From Photobacterium sp. TLY01 (GTDB lineage Bacteria > Pseudomonadota > Gammaproteobacteria > Enterobacterales > Vibrionaceae): a stretch of DNA of 64,000 nt. The stretch's first letter is position 1. Every line of letters begins with the position of its first letter. The stretch is taken from assembly GCF_021432065.1 (NCBI RefSeq), contig NZ_CP090364.1, forward strand, positions 186,001 through 250,000. The letters run 5' to 3'. Below are positions 26,600 to 37,150 of the stretch, piece by piece. The notes beneath the pieces are model-generated. The model was not told the DNA's origin. It saw only the letters and a program-made list of their open reading frames with translations, and searched no databases. The position numbers and the translations under genes are program-made.

Positions 26600-27343
26600 T
26601 TACCAATAGTGCTCGACGGTGATCTGGCCGGGTTTGCGGCGCAGGTTTTTCTCAAATCCGCGTGCTTCCAGGACTGCCTTGGTGTCTTTCACCATGGCCG
26701 GGTTACCGCACAGCATCAGTTGCGCGGTTTTCGGATCGAGCGGTATGCCGACGTGGCGTTCCAGCTGGCCGTCTGAAATCGCTTGTGGAATACGGCCGGT
26801 GAGTGCCAGTGGTGCCGGCTCCCGGCTGACAAACGGCTGGACGATCAGTTGTTCAGGGTGGGCCGCTTTGAGCGCGTTGATTTCCGCCTGATAACTGAGA
26901 TCGGCGGCAAAGCGAACGGCATGCACCAGCACGATTTTACGAAACCGCTGCCAGGCGGTGGCTTCACGCAAAATAGACAGATAAGGCCCGATAGCGGTCC
27001 CGGTAGATAACAGCCACAGGCTATCGCCGTCTGGGACTTCATCCAGGGTGAAGAAACCGTTCGCCCGGGCGGTGATGAAGACCTCGTCGCCGGCTTCCAG
27101 GGCGTGCAGGCGGGGGGACAGCAAACCGTCTGCCACCCGTGTGGCGTAGATTTCAATCTGGTTGGTACTGGGTGGATTGACGAAGGAGTAAGCGCGTTGG
27201 ATCATTTTGCCGTCGCATTCCAGCGCCAGCTTCGTAAATTGCCCGGCTTTAAAGGGCTCAATATTCGCCTCCAGCGTTAAACTGAACAGTTCGCTGTTCC
27301 AGTGACGATTACTGATAACCTTGGCAGGGATCCAGTCAGCCAT
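26600..27343 (-). CDS. fpr: Ferredoxin/flavodoxin-NADP+ reductase
   Basis: FAD enzyme of 247 residues that exchanges electrons between NADPH and ferredoxin or flavodoxin, feeding Fe-S assembly and oxidative-stress repair. The FAD motif RAYSFVNPP, the NADP segment LLSTGTAIGPYLSIL and the C-terminal tail TVEHYW (the terminal aromatic stacks on FAD in this family) are visible, as is LMLCGNPAMVKD. Length matches subfamily II bacterial Fpr. The gene starts 43 bases after the stop of a cysteine-rich HTH regulator on the same strand, suggesting an operon and redox or Fe-S control. Confidence 0.95.
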   Translation of the reverse strand: MADWIPAKVISNRHWNSELFSLTLEANIEPFKAGQFTKLALECDGKMIQRAYSFVNPPSTNQIEIYATRVADGLLSPRLHALEAGDEVFITARANGFFTLDEVPDGDSLWLLSTGTAIGPYLSILREATAWQRFRKIVLVHAVRFAADLSYQAEINALKAAHPEQLIVQPFVSREPAPLALTGRIPQAISDGQLERHVGIPLDPKTAQLMLCGNPAMVKDTKAVLEARGFEKNLRRKPGQITVEHYW

Positions 27344-27386
27344 TGTTGATCTCCTTTTACATTGTCAGATTCACCGAGTCAGATGC

Positions 27387-28025
27387 TCAGGACGGAAGAA
27401 TGCGGTAGCTGCACCGGCGCTGACCGGCAATCATGTGTTCGTTGCGCTCTATGGTCACGCCATCCCCCAGCAGACGCTGGAAGACCGCCAGTTCAGATCG
27501 ACAAAGAGAGGGGCAGCGCTTCGCGGCATGGCAGATAGGACAATGGTTCTCAATCAGAATGAAGCCGTGTTCATCGGACTCCAGCTGTGCCATGTAACCT
27601 TCCTTTTCCCTCAGTGTAGTCAGAATCTGAAGTTTGTCTTTTAAATCTGTGGCCTTTGCAATGGCCTGCTGATACTGGATCAGCGTGCTTTCTTCGCGCT
27701 GCAGCAAAATTTGCTGCAAGCCTTCCTGGCCGAACAGGTTTTCCACCGAATCCAGCATCTGAATGATCAGATCGCCGTGACGATCAGCAAACTGCTCGTG
27801 GCCTTTGGCGGTCAGGTGCCAGTGACGGGTCGGCCGGCCGACTTTGGCTTTGATGTCTTCAAATCCCACCAGGCCGTCGTCTTCAAGCCCCTGCAAGTGC
27901 TGGCGCACGCCCATAGTCGTCAGGCTCAGCTCCTCAGACAGGGTTTTGGCCGTGACCGGGCCGTCCTGCTTCATTCGGTGGAGAATTTTATCTATGGTTT
28001 TCATCGTCGTATTACTTGTATTCAT
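27387..28025 (-). CDS. HTH transcriptional regulator with C-terminal cysteine cluster (SufR/COG2345-like)
   Basis: Regulator of 212 residues: an N-terminal winged helix (about 10-75, with LTTMGVRQHLQGLE as the recognition region and VGRPTRHW as the wing) and a C-terminal domain carrying Cys162, 165, 171, 175 and 205 in a CPICHAAKRCPSLC plus RRCSY pattern. That arrangement suits a bound Fe-S cluster as in SufR-type repressors; this is inference from cysteine spacing. The start at MNTSNTT was chosen over one 36 bases upstream for lack of a ribosome-binding site there. It is directly upstream of fpr on the same strand. Confidence 0.8.
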   Translation of the reverse strand: MNTSNTTMKTIDKILHRMKQDGPVTAKTLSEELSLTTMGVRQHLQGLEDDGLVGFEDIKAKVGRPTRHWHLTAKGHEQFADRHGDLIIQMLDSVENLFGQEGLQQILLQREESTLIQYQQAIAKATDLKDKLQILTTLREKEGYMAQLESDEHGFILIENHCPICHAAKRCPSLCRSELAVFQRLLGDGVTIERNEHMIAGQRRCSYRILPS

Positions 28026-28185
28026 GCGCCTATTATGTGGCCAGCCCAGTATATAAAGCAATGGCTTTACTAAATAGCATAGTCCAGCTTGCCAAAAAAA
28101 GCCGTAAAAGTCTGATGATGATCAGGTGGTTATCCCGGCGCCGAACAGATATCGGGAAGGCTGGCACCGGGAAGACAGGGCGCTG

Positions 28186-29193
28186 TCAGAGAATATGAGG
28201 CAGAATCGCCGGATCTTTTCTGTCCAGATAATGAATCGACTTGATTCGGCGGATCGTACGGCATTTGCCGCGGATGAGCAGGGTTTCTGTGGTGGCGATA
28301 TTACCGTTGCGGGTAATGCCGTCCAGTAAATCGCCTTTGGTGATACCCGTCCCGGCAAAGACCACATTGTCGCTTTTTGCCATTTGTTCCAGAAGCAGGA
28401 CCTGATTGGGCTCTATGCCCATGTCGCGGCAGCGGTCCATTTCCTGCTGGCCCATGCGATAGTTATCATCACTGCCGCCTTTGACCAGAAAACGCGGCAG
28501 CAGACGTCCTTGCATATCACCGCCTAACGCCCGGATGGCTGCCGCCGAGACCACACCTTCCGGCGCCCCGCCGATGCAGTACATCACGTCGACTTCGCTG
28601 TCCGGCATGCAAGTGAGAATGGAAGCGGCCACATCGCCGTCCGGCACGGCATAGACACGAATGCCCATGGCCTGCATCTTGGCAATCACCTCGTCATGGC
28701 GCGGTTTCGCCAGGGTGGTCACCACCAGGTTCTCTAACGGCTTACCCAACGCGGCAGCGATATTGACCAGGTTGTCTTCCAGCGGCAGATTGAGATCGAT
28801 CTTGCCCTTGGCCTGCGGGCCGACCACCAGTTTTTCCATGTACATGTCCGGTGCTTTGAGAAACGCCCCTTTTTCACCGGCTGCCAGCACTGCCAGTGCA
28901 TTGTTCTGACCCATGGCGGTCATTCGGGTGCCTTCGATCGGGTCGACTGCGATATCGACGGCATCACCACCGGCGCCAACCTGTTCGCCGATATACAGCA
29001 TCGGGGCGTCATCAATTTCTCCTTCACCGATGACAATCTCACCAGTGATCTCGGTTTTGTTTAGCAGGGTGCGCATGACTTCGACAGCAGCGCCGTCAGC
29101 GGCATTTTTGTCGCCCCGGCCGAGCCATTGATAACCTGCCAGCGCGGCACCTTCAGTGACACGGGAAAAAGCCATTGCCAAATCGCGTTTCAT
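28186..29193 (-). CDS. glpX: Class II fructose-1,6-bisphosphatase
   Basis: Hydrolyses fructose 1,6-bisphosphate to fructose 6-phosphate in gluconeogenesis. The 335-residue protein has the lithium-sensitive phosphatase signature DPIEGTRMTAMG, the EGEIDDAP metal ligands and GGAPEGVVSAAA typical of GlpX. It follows glpF and glpK on the same strand, as in the E. coli glpFKX operon, but a clear terminator lies between glpK and glpX, so glpX probably has an additional promoter of its own. Confidence 0.97.
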   Translation of the reverse strand: MKRDLAMAFSRVTEGAALAGYQWLGRGDKNAADGAAVEVMRTLLNKTEITGEIVIGEGEIDDAPMLYIGEQVGAGGDAVDIAVDPIEGTRMTAMGQNNALAVLAAGEKGAFLKAPDMYMEKLVVGPQAKGKIDLNLPLEDNLVNIAAALGKPLENLVVTTLAKPRHDEVIAKMQAMGIRVYAVPDGDVAASILTCMPDSEVDVMYCIGGAPEGVVSAAAIRALGGDMQGRLLPRFLVKGGSDDNYRMGQQEMDRCRDMGIEPNQVLLLEQMAKSDNVVFAGTGITKGDLLDGITRNGNIATTETLLIRGKCRTIRRIKSIHYLDRKDPAILPHIL

Positions 29194-29313
29194 GGGAACT
29201 CCAGAACTACTCAGTAAAAGATATCAGGTCAGTCACAGATATCAGGGTGTCGATTCTCTGCGCGAATTGTAACACAGACGCCAGCGCTGCGTTTCCTGCT
29301 GCAAGGGATCGAT

Positions 29314-29344
29314 AAAAAACAAGCCCGCCGGGAAGGGCAGGCTT
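29314..29344 (-). terminator. Terminator between glpK and glpX
   Basis: On the minus strand AAGCCTGCC and GGCGGGCTT pair (one G-T pair) around CTTCCC, followed by TGTTTTTT. It lies about 45 bases after the glpK stop. Confidence 0.82.
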
Positions 29345-29389
29345 GGGGTCAGCGTTCAAACACTTAGTGTGACCATTCGTCGGCGGGGA

Positions 29390-30925
<1,536 letters not shown>

Positions 30926-30952
30926 TTAAATTAATTATAGATAGCGCTGCAA

Positions 30953-31804
30953 TCAGGCTTGCGCGACTTCTTTCTCATCATCTGATTCACATTGGTTCGG
31001 CAGGGTACAGCGGTTACCCGGCAGATAGACGCCGACGGCTTTCGGGTACAGCCAGGCCCCGAAGCAGGCTCCGGCAATCGGTGCCAGAACAGGGATAATA
31101 AAGTAAGGAATGTCTTTGCCGCCAGTCAGCGCCATCTCGCCCCAGCCCGCCAGATAGGCGAAGAATTTGGGTCCGAAATCTCGCGCCGGATTCATGGCAA
31201 AACCGGTCAGCGGACCGAGCGAACCCCCAATCACGGCAATCAGAATGCCGATCAGTACCGGCCCCAGCGCGCCGCGAGGAGCGCCGTTTTTCTCATCACC
31301 GATGGCCAGAATGGCAAACATCAGCACGGCTGTGATCACAAACTCAACCGCAAACGCACCGCTGAAGGACAGGGCCGGGTTCGGATAGGTGGAGAAAATT
31401 CCAGCGGTGGCCAGGCTCTCGGCACTGCCGCGAATTATGCCATGCGCGCTTTCGAACTCGGTGAACAAATTGCTGTACAGGCCGTACACCAGAGCGGCTG
31501 AGCAGAAGGCGCCAGCCAGCTGAGACAGAATGTAAGGGAGCACTTTGGTTTTATCAAAGCCGTGAAAAAGGGCGAGCGCAAGGGTAACGGCCGGGTTGAT
31601 GTGCGCGCCTGAGACACCCGCGGTGCAGTAAATCGCGATGGTGACGCCCAGGCCCCACATAATGCTGATTTCCCACTGGCCGAAGTCAGCGCCTGCTAAC
31701 ACCAGAGCGGCGACGCAGCCCACCCCAAAGAAGATGAGCAGTCCGGTGCCGATAAATTCTGCCAGGCATTCGCCGAGCAGTGAAGGGGGTTGTCGTTTTG
31801 TCAT
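30953..31804 (-). CDS. glpF: Glycerol uptake facilitator (aquaglyceroporin)
   Basis: MIP-family channel of 283 residues with six hydrophobic segments and the two half-helix NPA motifs at residues 70-72 and 205-207. The second is followed by RDFGPK, the glycerol-facilitator version with Asp after NPAR rather than the water-channel form. First gene of the glycerol operon, upstream of glpK. The upstream region has GlpR-like palindromic elements. Confidence 0.97.
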   Translation of the reverse strand: MTKRQPPSLLGECLAEFIGTGLLIFFGVGCVAALVLAGADFGQWEISIMWGLGVTIAIYCTAGVSGAHINPAVTLALALFHGFDKTKVLPYILSQLAGAFCSAALVYGLYSNLFTEFESAHGIIRGSAESLATAGIFSTYPNPALSFSGAFAVEFVITAVLMFAILAIGDEKNGAPRGALGPVLIGILIAVIGGSLGPLTGFAMNPARDFGPKFFAYLAGWGEMALTGGKDIPYFIIPVLAPIAGACFGAWLYPKAVGVYLPGNRCTLPNQCESDDEKEVAQA

Positions 31805-31933
31805 GTGCCAATCCTTATGTCGAGTGATAGGTAAGAGAGTTGTTATCGTTATGTGACCAAAAAATACTCGAAGGGTGATTTAACCGAAAGTAACACGAGT
31901 TAAAAATGTGCGTTCGAGCATGTTATTTGTTTG

Positions 31934-31953
31934 ATTGGTCGATATCGAAAGGT
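31934..31953. promoter_or_regulatory. Candidate GlpR operator upstream of glpF
   Basis: ATTGGTCGATATCGAAAGGT agrees with the E. coli GlpR consensus at 15 of 20 positions, with the central TCGWTAWCGAA fully matched. It lies about 130 bases upstream of the glpF start. A second, weaker palindrome lies at 31906-31921. Confidence 0.4.
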
Positions 31954-31969
31954 AATCGAAAGGCACGAG

Positions 31970-31987
31970 ATAGAGTTTATACTCTAT
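31970..31987. repeat. Perfect inverted repeat with T-run
   Basis: ATAGAGT and ACTCTAT flank TTAT, followed on the plus strand by TTTTTG. It could be a weak AT-rich terminator or an operator in the glpF/zapB region. Confidence 0.5.
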
Positions 31988-32277
31988 TTTTGGGATGAGG
32001 CGCGAACACTAGCATGTCAGCGGAAGCGGTTCAAAATGCGCAGAGGAAAACTGAGTGTTCGCTAACAGTTCAGCGCAGCTGGCAGTGCATCCCAACACTG
32101 AAATCGTAAAATTTTGTTGAAGTTTGAATAATTTTTATCCGATTGTGATAAAGCGTGGTATTAGTAGATGCCAGACGAATAAGGCCTAGTTAGAATAGGG
32201 CTACGTTGGAATTGTAATTTGCCTGGTAGGCGTAGCTTAAGCTGCGGTCTTGCGCAGGTGCTGATAGGGTGAAAACT

Positions 32278-32520
32278 ATGTCTTTAGAGATGCTGGAACA
32301 GCTGGAAGCCAAAGTGCAAATGGCTGTCGACACCATTTCCCTGCTGCAGATGGAAGTGGAAGAACTGAAAGAGAAGAACGATAACCTGGTGAGTCTGGCT
32401 CAGGAACTGCGCGCCGATCGTGAGTCGCTGGCTCAGGATAACGAGAAGTTGCGTAACGATCATCAGGCGTGGCAGGAGCGTGTTCGCACCTTGCTGGGCA
32501 AAATGGAAACGGTTGAGTAA
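32278..32520 (+). CDS. zapB: Cell division protein ZapB
   Basis: Small cytoplasmic coiled-coil protein of 80 residues that associates with the Z ring through ZapA and promotes Ring assembly. Almost the whole sequence is a continuous heptad coiled coil (MLEQLEAKVQMAVDTISLLQ onward). The ATG at 32278 is preceded by AGGGTG and gives the family length (81 residues in E. coli); a GTG nine bases upstream would add MKT. It lies next to rraA, glpF and menA as in other Vibrio and enteric genomes. Confidence 0.93.
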   Translation: MSLEMLEQLEAKVQMAVDTISLLQMEVEELKEKNDNLVSLAQELRADRESLAQDNEKLRNDHQAWQERVRTLLGKMETVE

Positions 32521-32541
32521 GTCTCATCGTTACCAGAAAGA

Positions 32542-32566
32542 AAAACAGAGCCGGTTGGCTCTGTTT
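32542..32566. terminator. Bidirectional terminator between zapB and rraA
   Basis: AAAACAGAGCC and GGCTCTGTTTT form a perfect stem around GGTT, giving T-tracts in both directions between convergent genes. Confidence 0.85.
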
Positions 32567-32593
32567 TCGTTTGTGCGGGGAAGATCCGGCCGT

Positions 32594-33079
32594 TTAGTCG
32601 ATGTCCAGTGGCTCTGGTGACAAAATCACCCCGGTATTGTCAGCATAGAGATGGTCTTCCGGCAGGAAAGTAACGCCGCCGAAATTCACCGCGACATCGA
32701 CTTCGCCTGTACCTTGCTTGTCAGCGCCGACAGGAATCGATGCCATGGCCTGAATACCGATATCCAGTTCATCCAATTCATCGACATGGCGCACACAGCC
32801 ATACACGATGATGCCCTCCCACTCACTCTGTACTGCCAGTTGTGCCAGCTCGGCATCAATCAGTGCGCGACGAAGCGAACCGCCACCATCGATTAACAGG
32901 ACTCGCCCGGCGCCCGGTTCGGCCAGCACAGTCTGAAGCAAACCATTGTCTTCAAAACATTTCACTGTGGTGATCTGGCCTCCGAATGAGCTTCGGCCCC
33001 CGTAAGAGCTGAACATTGGCTCAACCACGTCAACCAGGTCGAGATAAATATCACAGAGTTCAGAGGTATTGTATTCCAT
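32594..33079 (-). CDS. rraA: Ribonuclease E activity regulator RraA
   Basis: Trimeric protein of 161 residues that binds RNase E and inhibits mRNA and rRNA processing. It shows the family opening [14 protein letters not shown], the [18 protein letters not shown] block and the [20 protein letters not shown] ring-forming segment, then [10 protein letters not shown]. It was once annotated as MenG because it neighbours menA, which follows downstream here too. Length is normal. Confidence 0.97.
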   Translation of the reverse strand: MEYNTSELCDIYLDLVDVVEPMFSSYGGRSSFGGQITTVKCFEDNGLLQTVLAEPGAGRVLLIDGGGSLRRALIDAELAQLAVQSEWEGIIVYGCVRHVDELDELDIGIQAMASIPVGADKQGTGEVDVAVNFGGVTFLPEDHLYADNTGVILSPEPLDID

Positions 33080-33196
33080 AAGCTCGCTTCTTTATTGGCA
33101 GTAAAATTAAGCCGGACAGGCAGCACAAAGCGCCTATTCACTAACTTGCTGAAAGTATAACCAGCTCAGGCGGCATTGCAATCTCGGCGCCATGCT

Positions 33197-34105
33197 TTAG
33201 CGGTCGGCAAGCAATCCGATGGCAAACAGCAAGTTAGTCATCAGGGCGATTTTAGCCAGTAAGCCCAGCATCGGTGCTAATGATTGCGCGTGTTGCGTGG
33301 TCAGTACCTGATTTGCATGGGTCAGTAACCAAGGGGCGGCCAGCAAAAATAGCCAGCCCCACGCCGAGTGGGCCATCAGCAGGGCATAGGCGGTAAAGCC
33401 AAGCAGGCTGAACACTAGGAGCAGCAGGTGATACCAGCGGCCTGCCTCCGGCCCGAGTCTTGCCGCCAGGGTGATTTTCCCGCAAGCCCGATCGTTCTCG
33501 ATATCCCGCAGGTTGTTGAGATTCAGCACCCCGACCGCCAGCAGGCCACTGGCGGTCGCGGGCAGTAAGATGAGCCAGTGAAATTGCTGGCTTTGCAGGT
33601 AATAGCTGCCGCCGACGGCAACCCAGCCGAAGAAGATCAGCACGGCAGGATCGCCCAACCCGCGATAGCCATAAGGCTTGGTGCCTAGCGTATAGGCCAG
33701 TGCTGCCAGGATAGAGACGCCTCCCAGTGCCACAAAGCTGAGCAAGACCGTGAGGGACGGCCGGGCCAGCCACAGCAGGGTGATACCGCTCAGAGTGGTC
33801 AACGTCAGGGTCAGGCCAATGGCGGTACGCATGGCGGTGAGGGAAATCCGGCCCTGCTGCAGTCCGCGCTGCGGCCCCAGACGGTGGCGGTTATCCGTGC
33901 CTTTGCGCACATCGCCATAATCGTTGGCCAGATTCGACAGGATCTGCAGCAACACAGCGGTCAGCAGCGTCAGCAGGGCGATCGCCGGTGAAAAATGTCC
34001 CTGGGCAGCGGCCAGGCTGTTACCGCACAACAGAGCGGCGACGGCCAGCAGCAGGGTTTTGGGCCGGGTCGCATCCAGCCAGACGGAGAAAGAGGACAAA
34101 GCCAT
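33197..34105 (-). CDS. menA: 1,4-dihydroxy-2-naphthoate polyprenyltransferase
   Basis: Inner-membrane UbiA-family prenyltransferase of 302 residues that attaches the polyprenyl tail to 1,4-dihydroxy-2-naphthoate in menaquinone synthesis. About eight or nine hydrophobic helices are visible. The first Asp-rich motif lies in NLANDYGDVRKGTD and the second in NNLRDIENDRACGK, together binding the diphosphate through magnesium. The ATG at 34105 (MALSSFSVWLDATRP) was chosen because the 43 residues encoded upstream of it have no family counterpart. Separated from hslU by a terminator. Confidence 0.94.
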   Translation of the reverse strand: MALSSFSVWLDATRPKTLLLAVAALLCGNSLAAAQGHFSPAIALLTLLTAVLLQILSNLANDYGDVRKGTDNRHRLGPQRGLQQGRISLTAMRTAIGLTLTLTTLSGITLLWLARPSLTVLLSFVALGGVSILAALAYTLGTKPYGYRGLGDPAVLIFFGWVAVGGSYYLQSQQFHWLILLPATASGLLAVGVLNLNNLRDIENDRACGKITLAARLGPEAGRWYHLLLLVFSLLGFTAYALLMAHSAWGWLFLLAAPWLLTHANQVLTTQHAQSLAPMLGLLAKIALMTNLLFAIGLLADR

Positions 34106-34183
34106 AATCCCAAGATAAAGACAGCATAGGGTGGAGTATGGCCCGATGACAGAAAAGAATGTTGTTCTGGCGCAACAAGAAGA

Positions 34184-34220
34184 TAAAAAACGGGATGCCA
34201 GTTGAGAATCTGGCATCCCG
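34184..34220 (-). terminator. Terminator of hslVU
   Basis: On the minus strand CGGGATGCCAG and CTGGCATCCCG form a perfect 11-base stem with an eight-base loop, followed by TTTTTT. It lies 53 bases after the hslU stop. Confidence 0.93.
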
Positions 34221-34273
34221 CTGGGGGACGGCACACTGAGTGGTTGAGTGAACCACTCTAGTGGCAGGTCTGG

Positions 34274-35605
34274 TTACAGAATAAAGCGGCTGAGATCTTC
34301 GTCTTCCACCAGTTCGCCCAGATGGGCATGCACATAGGCTTTATCGATGATCTGCTCTTTACCGCTTTGCTCGGACGCGTCATAAGACAGCTCTTCCATC
34401 AGGCGCTCCAGCACAGTATGCAGGCGGCGGGCACCGATATTTTCCGTACGCTCGTTGACCTGCCAGGCCGCATCGGCAATCTGGGCAATGCCATCTTCGG
34501 TAAAGCTGATGGTGACATTTTCCGTGGCCATCAGGGCGCGGTACTGCTCGGTCAGTGAGGCGTTCGGCTCGGTCAGGATGCGCTTGAAGTCTTCGCTGGT
34601 CAGGGCTTCGAGTTCAACCCGAATCGGCAGACGACCCTGCAGCTCTGGGATCAGATCCGACGGACGTGCGACCTGGAAGGCGCCGGACGCGATAAACAGG
34701 ATATGATCGGTTCTGACCATGCCATGTTTGGTCGAAACCGTGGAGCCTTCCACCAGCGGCAGCAGGTCACGCTGAACCCCTTCGCGGGACACATCCGGAC
34801 CTGAGCTTTCGCCACGCTTACAGATTTTGTCGATCTCATCAATGAAGACAATACCGTTGTTCTCAACCGCGTGAATCGCCTGCTCTTTCAGCTCTTCCTG
34901 ATTGACCAGCTTGGCGGCTTCATCTTCGGTCACCGCTTTGAGCGCATCTTTGATTTTCATCTTGCGCTTTTTGGTGGTGTTACCCGCCAGATTCTGGAAC
35001 ATCCCCTGCAGCTGGTTGGTCATTTCTTCCATGCCGGGAGGGGCCATGATCTCAACGCCCATTTGCGGCGCGGCGACGTCGATTTCGATTTCCTTGTCAT
35101 CCAGCTTGCCTTCGCGCAGTTTTTTGCGGAACGACTGACGGGTGGCCGAATTGGAGTCGCTTTCTTCATTCTTGCCCCAGGCATCACGCGGTGGCGGGAG
35201 CAAGACATCCAGGATACGGTCTTCGGCCAGTTCTTCAGCGCGGAAGCGGACTTTTTCGGTGGCCTGCTGATGGGTCATTTTGACCGCAACATCCGTCAGA
35301 TCGCGGATAATGGTTTCCACTTCTTTGCCGACATAACCGACTTCGGTGAACTTGGTGGCTTCAACCTTGATGAAAGGCGCGTTGGCCAGTTTGGCCAGAC
35401 GGCGGGCGATCTCGGTTTTACCGACACCGGTCGGCCCTATCATCAGGATGTTTTTCGGGGTTACTTCAACGCGCAGCTCTTCCGGCAGCTGCATGCGACG
35501 CCAGCGGTTACGCAGCGCAATCGCCACGGCACGCTTGGCCTTGTCCTGGCCGATAATATGGCGGTTCAGTTCATGAACAATTTCGCGGGGAGTCATTTCA
35601 GACAT
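34274..35605 (-). CDS. hslU: ATP-dependent protease ATPase subunit HslU
   Basis: AAA+ unfoldase that feeds substrates to the HslV peptidase. The 443-residue protein has the Walker A motif GPTGVGKTE, the I domain insertion (about 110-240, including the [13 protein letters not shown] region), Walker B ([12 protein letters not shown]) and sensor 2 ([14 protein letters not shown]). It ends LSRFIL, the C-terminal segment that docks into HslV. Starts 9 bases after the hslV stop; heat-shock operon hslVU. Confidence 0.98.
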   Translation of the reverse strand: MSEMTPREIVHELNRHIIGQDKAKRAVAIALRNRWRRMQLPEELRVEVTPKNILMIGPTGVGKTEIARRLAKLANAPFIKVEATKFTEVGYVGKEVETIIRDLTDVAVKMTHQQATEKVRFRAEELAEDRILDVLLPPPRDAWGKNEESDSNSATRQSFRKKLREGKLDDKEIEIDVAAPQMGVEIMAPPGMEEMTNQLQGMFQNLAGNTTKKRKMKIKDALKAVTEDEAAKLVNQEELKEQAIHAVENNGIVFIDEIDKICKRGESSGPDVSREGVQRDLLPLVEGSTVSTKHGMVRTDHILFIASGAFQVARPSDLIPELQGRLPIRVELEALTSEDFKRILTEPNASLTEQYRALMATENVTISFTEDGIAQIADAAWQVNERTENIGARRLHTVLERLMEELSYDASEQSGKEQIIDKAYVHAHLGELVEDEDLSRFIL

Positions 35606-35614
35606 GGGGAATCC

Positions 35615-36142
35615 TTACTGGGTATCGAGTTCTTCAACAGTCTGGAAGTCATTGGTGTAAACGCAGATATCACCAGCAATGGTCAGCGACTTCTCAGCTA
35701 TGGTGCGAGCATCCAGCTCGGTGTTTTCCAGCAGCGCCCGGGCTGCGGATAACGCAAAATTACCGCCTGAGCCGATGGCAATCAGGTCGTTTTCCGGCTG
35801 AACTACATCACCGTTCCCTGTGATAATCAGCGAGGCGGTGGCATCCGCAACGGCCAGTAAGGCTTCCAGGCGGCGCAGGCTGCGGTCGGTGCGCCAGTCT
35901 TTGGCCAGCTCGACCGCGGCTTTCATCAGATGCCCCTGGTGCATTTCCAGCTTGCGTTCGAAGCGCTCAAACAGGGTGAAGGCATCGGCGGTACCGCCGG
36001 CGAATCCTGCCAGGACCTGATTGTTGTATAAGCGGCGGACTTTGCGGGCGTTGCCCTTCATGACGGTATTGCCCAGTGAGACCTGGCCATCACCGGCGAT
36101 GACGACTTTTCCATTGCGACGTACAGAGACTATGGTTGTCAC
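35615..36142 (-). CDS. hslV: ATP-dependent protease subunit HslV
   Basis: Proteasome-like threonine peptidase, forming a double hexamer with HslU. The mature N-terminal Thr2 nucleophile is in [21 protein letters not shown] chose a GTG start at 36142 because it places Thr at position 2, has AGAGG seven bases upstream and gives 175 residues, as in E. coli (176). An ATG nine bases earlier would put MLRG before the nucleophile, which the family does not show; the frame remains open still further upstream without meaning. Confidence 0.95.
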   Translation of the reverse strand: MTTIVSVRRNGKVVIAGDGQVSLGNTVMKGNARKVRRLYNNQVLAGFAGGTADAFTLFERFERKLEMHQGHLMKAAVELAKDWRTDRSLRRLEALLAVADATASLIITGNGDVVQPENDLIAIGSGGNFALSAARALLENTELDARTIAEKSLTIAGDICVYTNDFQTVEELDTQ

Positions 36143-36340
36143 GGTATTACCTCTTAGCATCAGTCCGGCTCGTGGGCCGGTATGGGTATAGCCGCAGATC
36201 TGGGGATGACGGTTTCCGATTTCAAGGCAAACCGGAGAATCTGCGTCGTGGAGACCATAAAAAAGGATGCCTTGGCAGCGTTTTGTCTGCGTCAGCATCC
36301 TTCATCAGTGTAGTGAGCCATGATCAGGCCAGCAAGCGGA

Positions 36341-37024
36341 TCAGGCGTCCCAATACCAGATGGCGCACGGTTCAATACCGGCCCGGCGCAGCATGTTGCG
36401 ATCACTTTCGGCTTTGCGTTTTTGAGGATAAGGACCGAGCACCACGCGATACCAGCTGCCTTTTTCACCCTGAGACACTTTGATCTGGCTGGTGAGCCCC
36501 TGGAAAGCAATCATGGCTTTACGCTCTTCTGCCTGAGCGGGCGAGCGGTAAGCGCCACACTGCATCAAATAAGGGCGTCCCGGCTTCTCCGGCACCTTTT
36601 TCGCTTCCACTTGCACTTCTTTGTTTTCCAGCTCTTCGATGTAGCGCCATTTTTCTGCCGGCTTAGGCGGCAGTTTTTCCTGTGGTTTCGGTGCAGTCAC
36701 AGGCTTAGTGTCGACTTTAGTGCTGGTTTCCTGCTTGGGTTTGGCGGCAGGGGCCGGCGGCGTTTTGTCTTTGACCGGCGTCTGTCGGGCAGGCGTTGTG
36801 TCGCTGACGGCAGGTTGAGGTGACGAAGACAGAAAATACAGGCCATATCCCAGAGCTGTGACCAGACACAGGGCGATCAGCGCCCATTTTACCGGGAACT
36901 GGCCGCTGGGTTGACTGCCGCGGGAAGGCGTTTTTCTGGCGGGCTTCTTCGCGGCCCGGCCTCGCTTGACGTAATCTTTGGTTGCCACAATGTTTTGATG
37001 ATTGCTGGACGAATGGTCAGACAT
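36341..37024 (-). CDS. ftsN: Cell division protein FtsN
   Basis: Bitopic divisome protein of 227 residues: a basic cytoplasmic tail (KRGRAAKKPARKTPSRG), a transmembrane helix (about 47-66), a Pro/Lys-rich periplasmic linker (about 70-145), and a C-terminal SPOR domain that binds denuded septal glycan (LMQCGAYRSPAQAEERKAMI onward). FtsN triggers septal peptidoglycan synthesis by FtsQLB/FtsWI. The ATG giving MSDHSSSN was chosen; a GTG 21 bases earlier also exists. Order cytR-ftsN-hslV is conserved. No clear ribosome-binding site is seen. Confidence 0.94.
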   Translation of the reverse strand: MSDHSSSNHQNIVATKDYVKRGRAAKKPARKTPSRGSQPSGQFPVKWALIALCLVTALGYGLYFLSSSPQPAVSDTTPARQTPVKDKTPPAPAAKPKQETSTKVDTKPVTAPKPQEKLPPKPAEKWRYIEELENKEVQVEAKKVPEKPGRPYLMQCGAYRSPAQAEERKAMIAFQGLTSQIKVSQGEKGSWYRVVLGPYPQKRKAESDRNMLRRAGIEPCAIWYWDA

Positions 37025-37150
37025 GGTACAAAGAAGTGCCCACACTGGCTAGTGTCGGGAAGCCTGTACCTGCTGCACAGGCAGTGCTTCCCGATTATTC
37101 TGTGACCTTTTGCTCAAAGTGATGATTTTTTCAGCTCAGGTCACGGGTGG

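Larger units (their letters stand above)
31805..32277. other. Divergent intergenic region glpF/zapB
   Basis: This 473-base region separates two divergent genes. It contains a GlpR-like element (31934-31953), an imperfect palindrome ATGTGCGTTCGAGCAT (31906-31921) and a perfect inverted repeat (31970-31987). I see no coding sequence. The zapB-proximal half (32000-32277) holds no element I can name; TTTGAA and TGATAA at 17-base spacing around 32124-32152 are only a weak promoter candidate. Confidence 0.5.

Noticed and set aside
34871-35752. Long plus-strand open frame (293 codons) opposite hslU and hslV
   Set aside because: It is the antisense shadow of two highly conserved genes, has no ribosome-binding site and its translation resembles no protein family I know.
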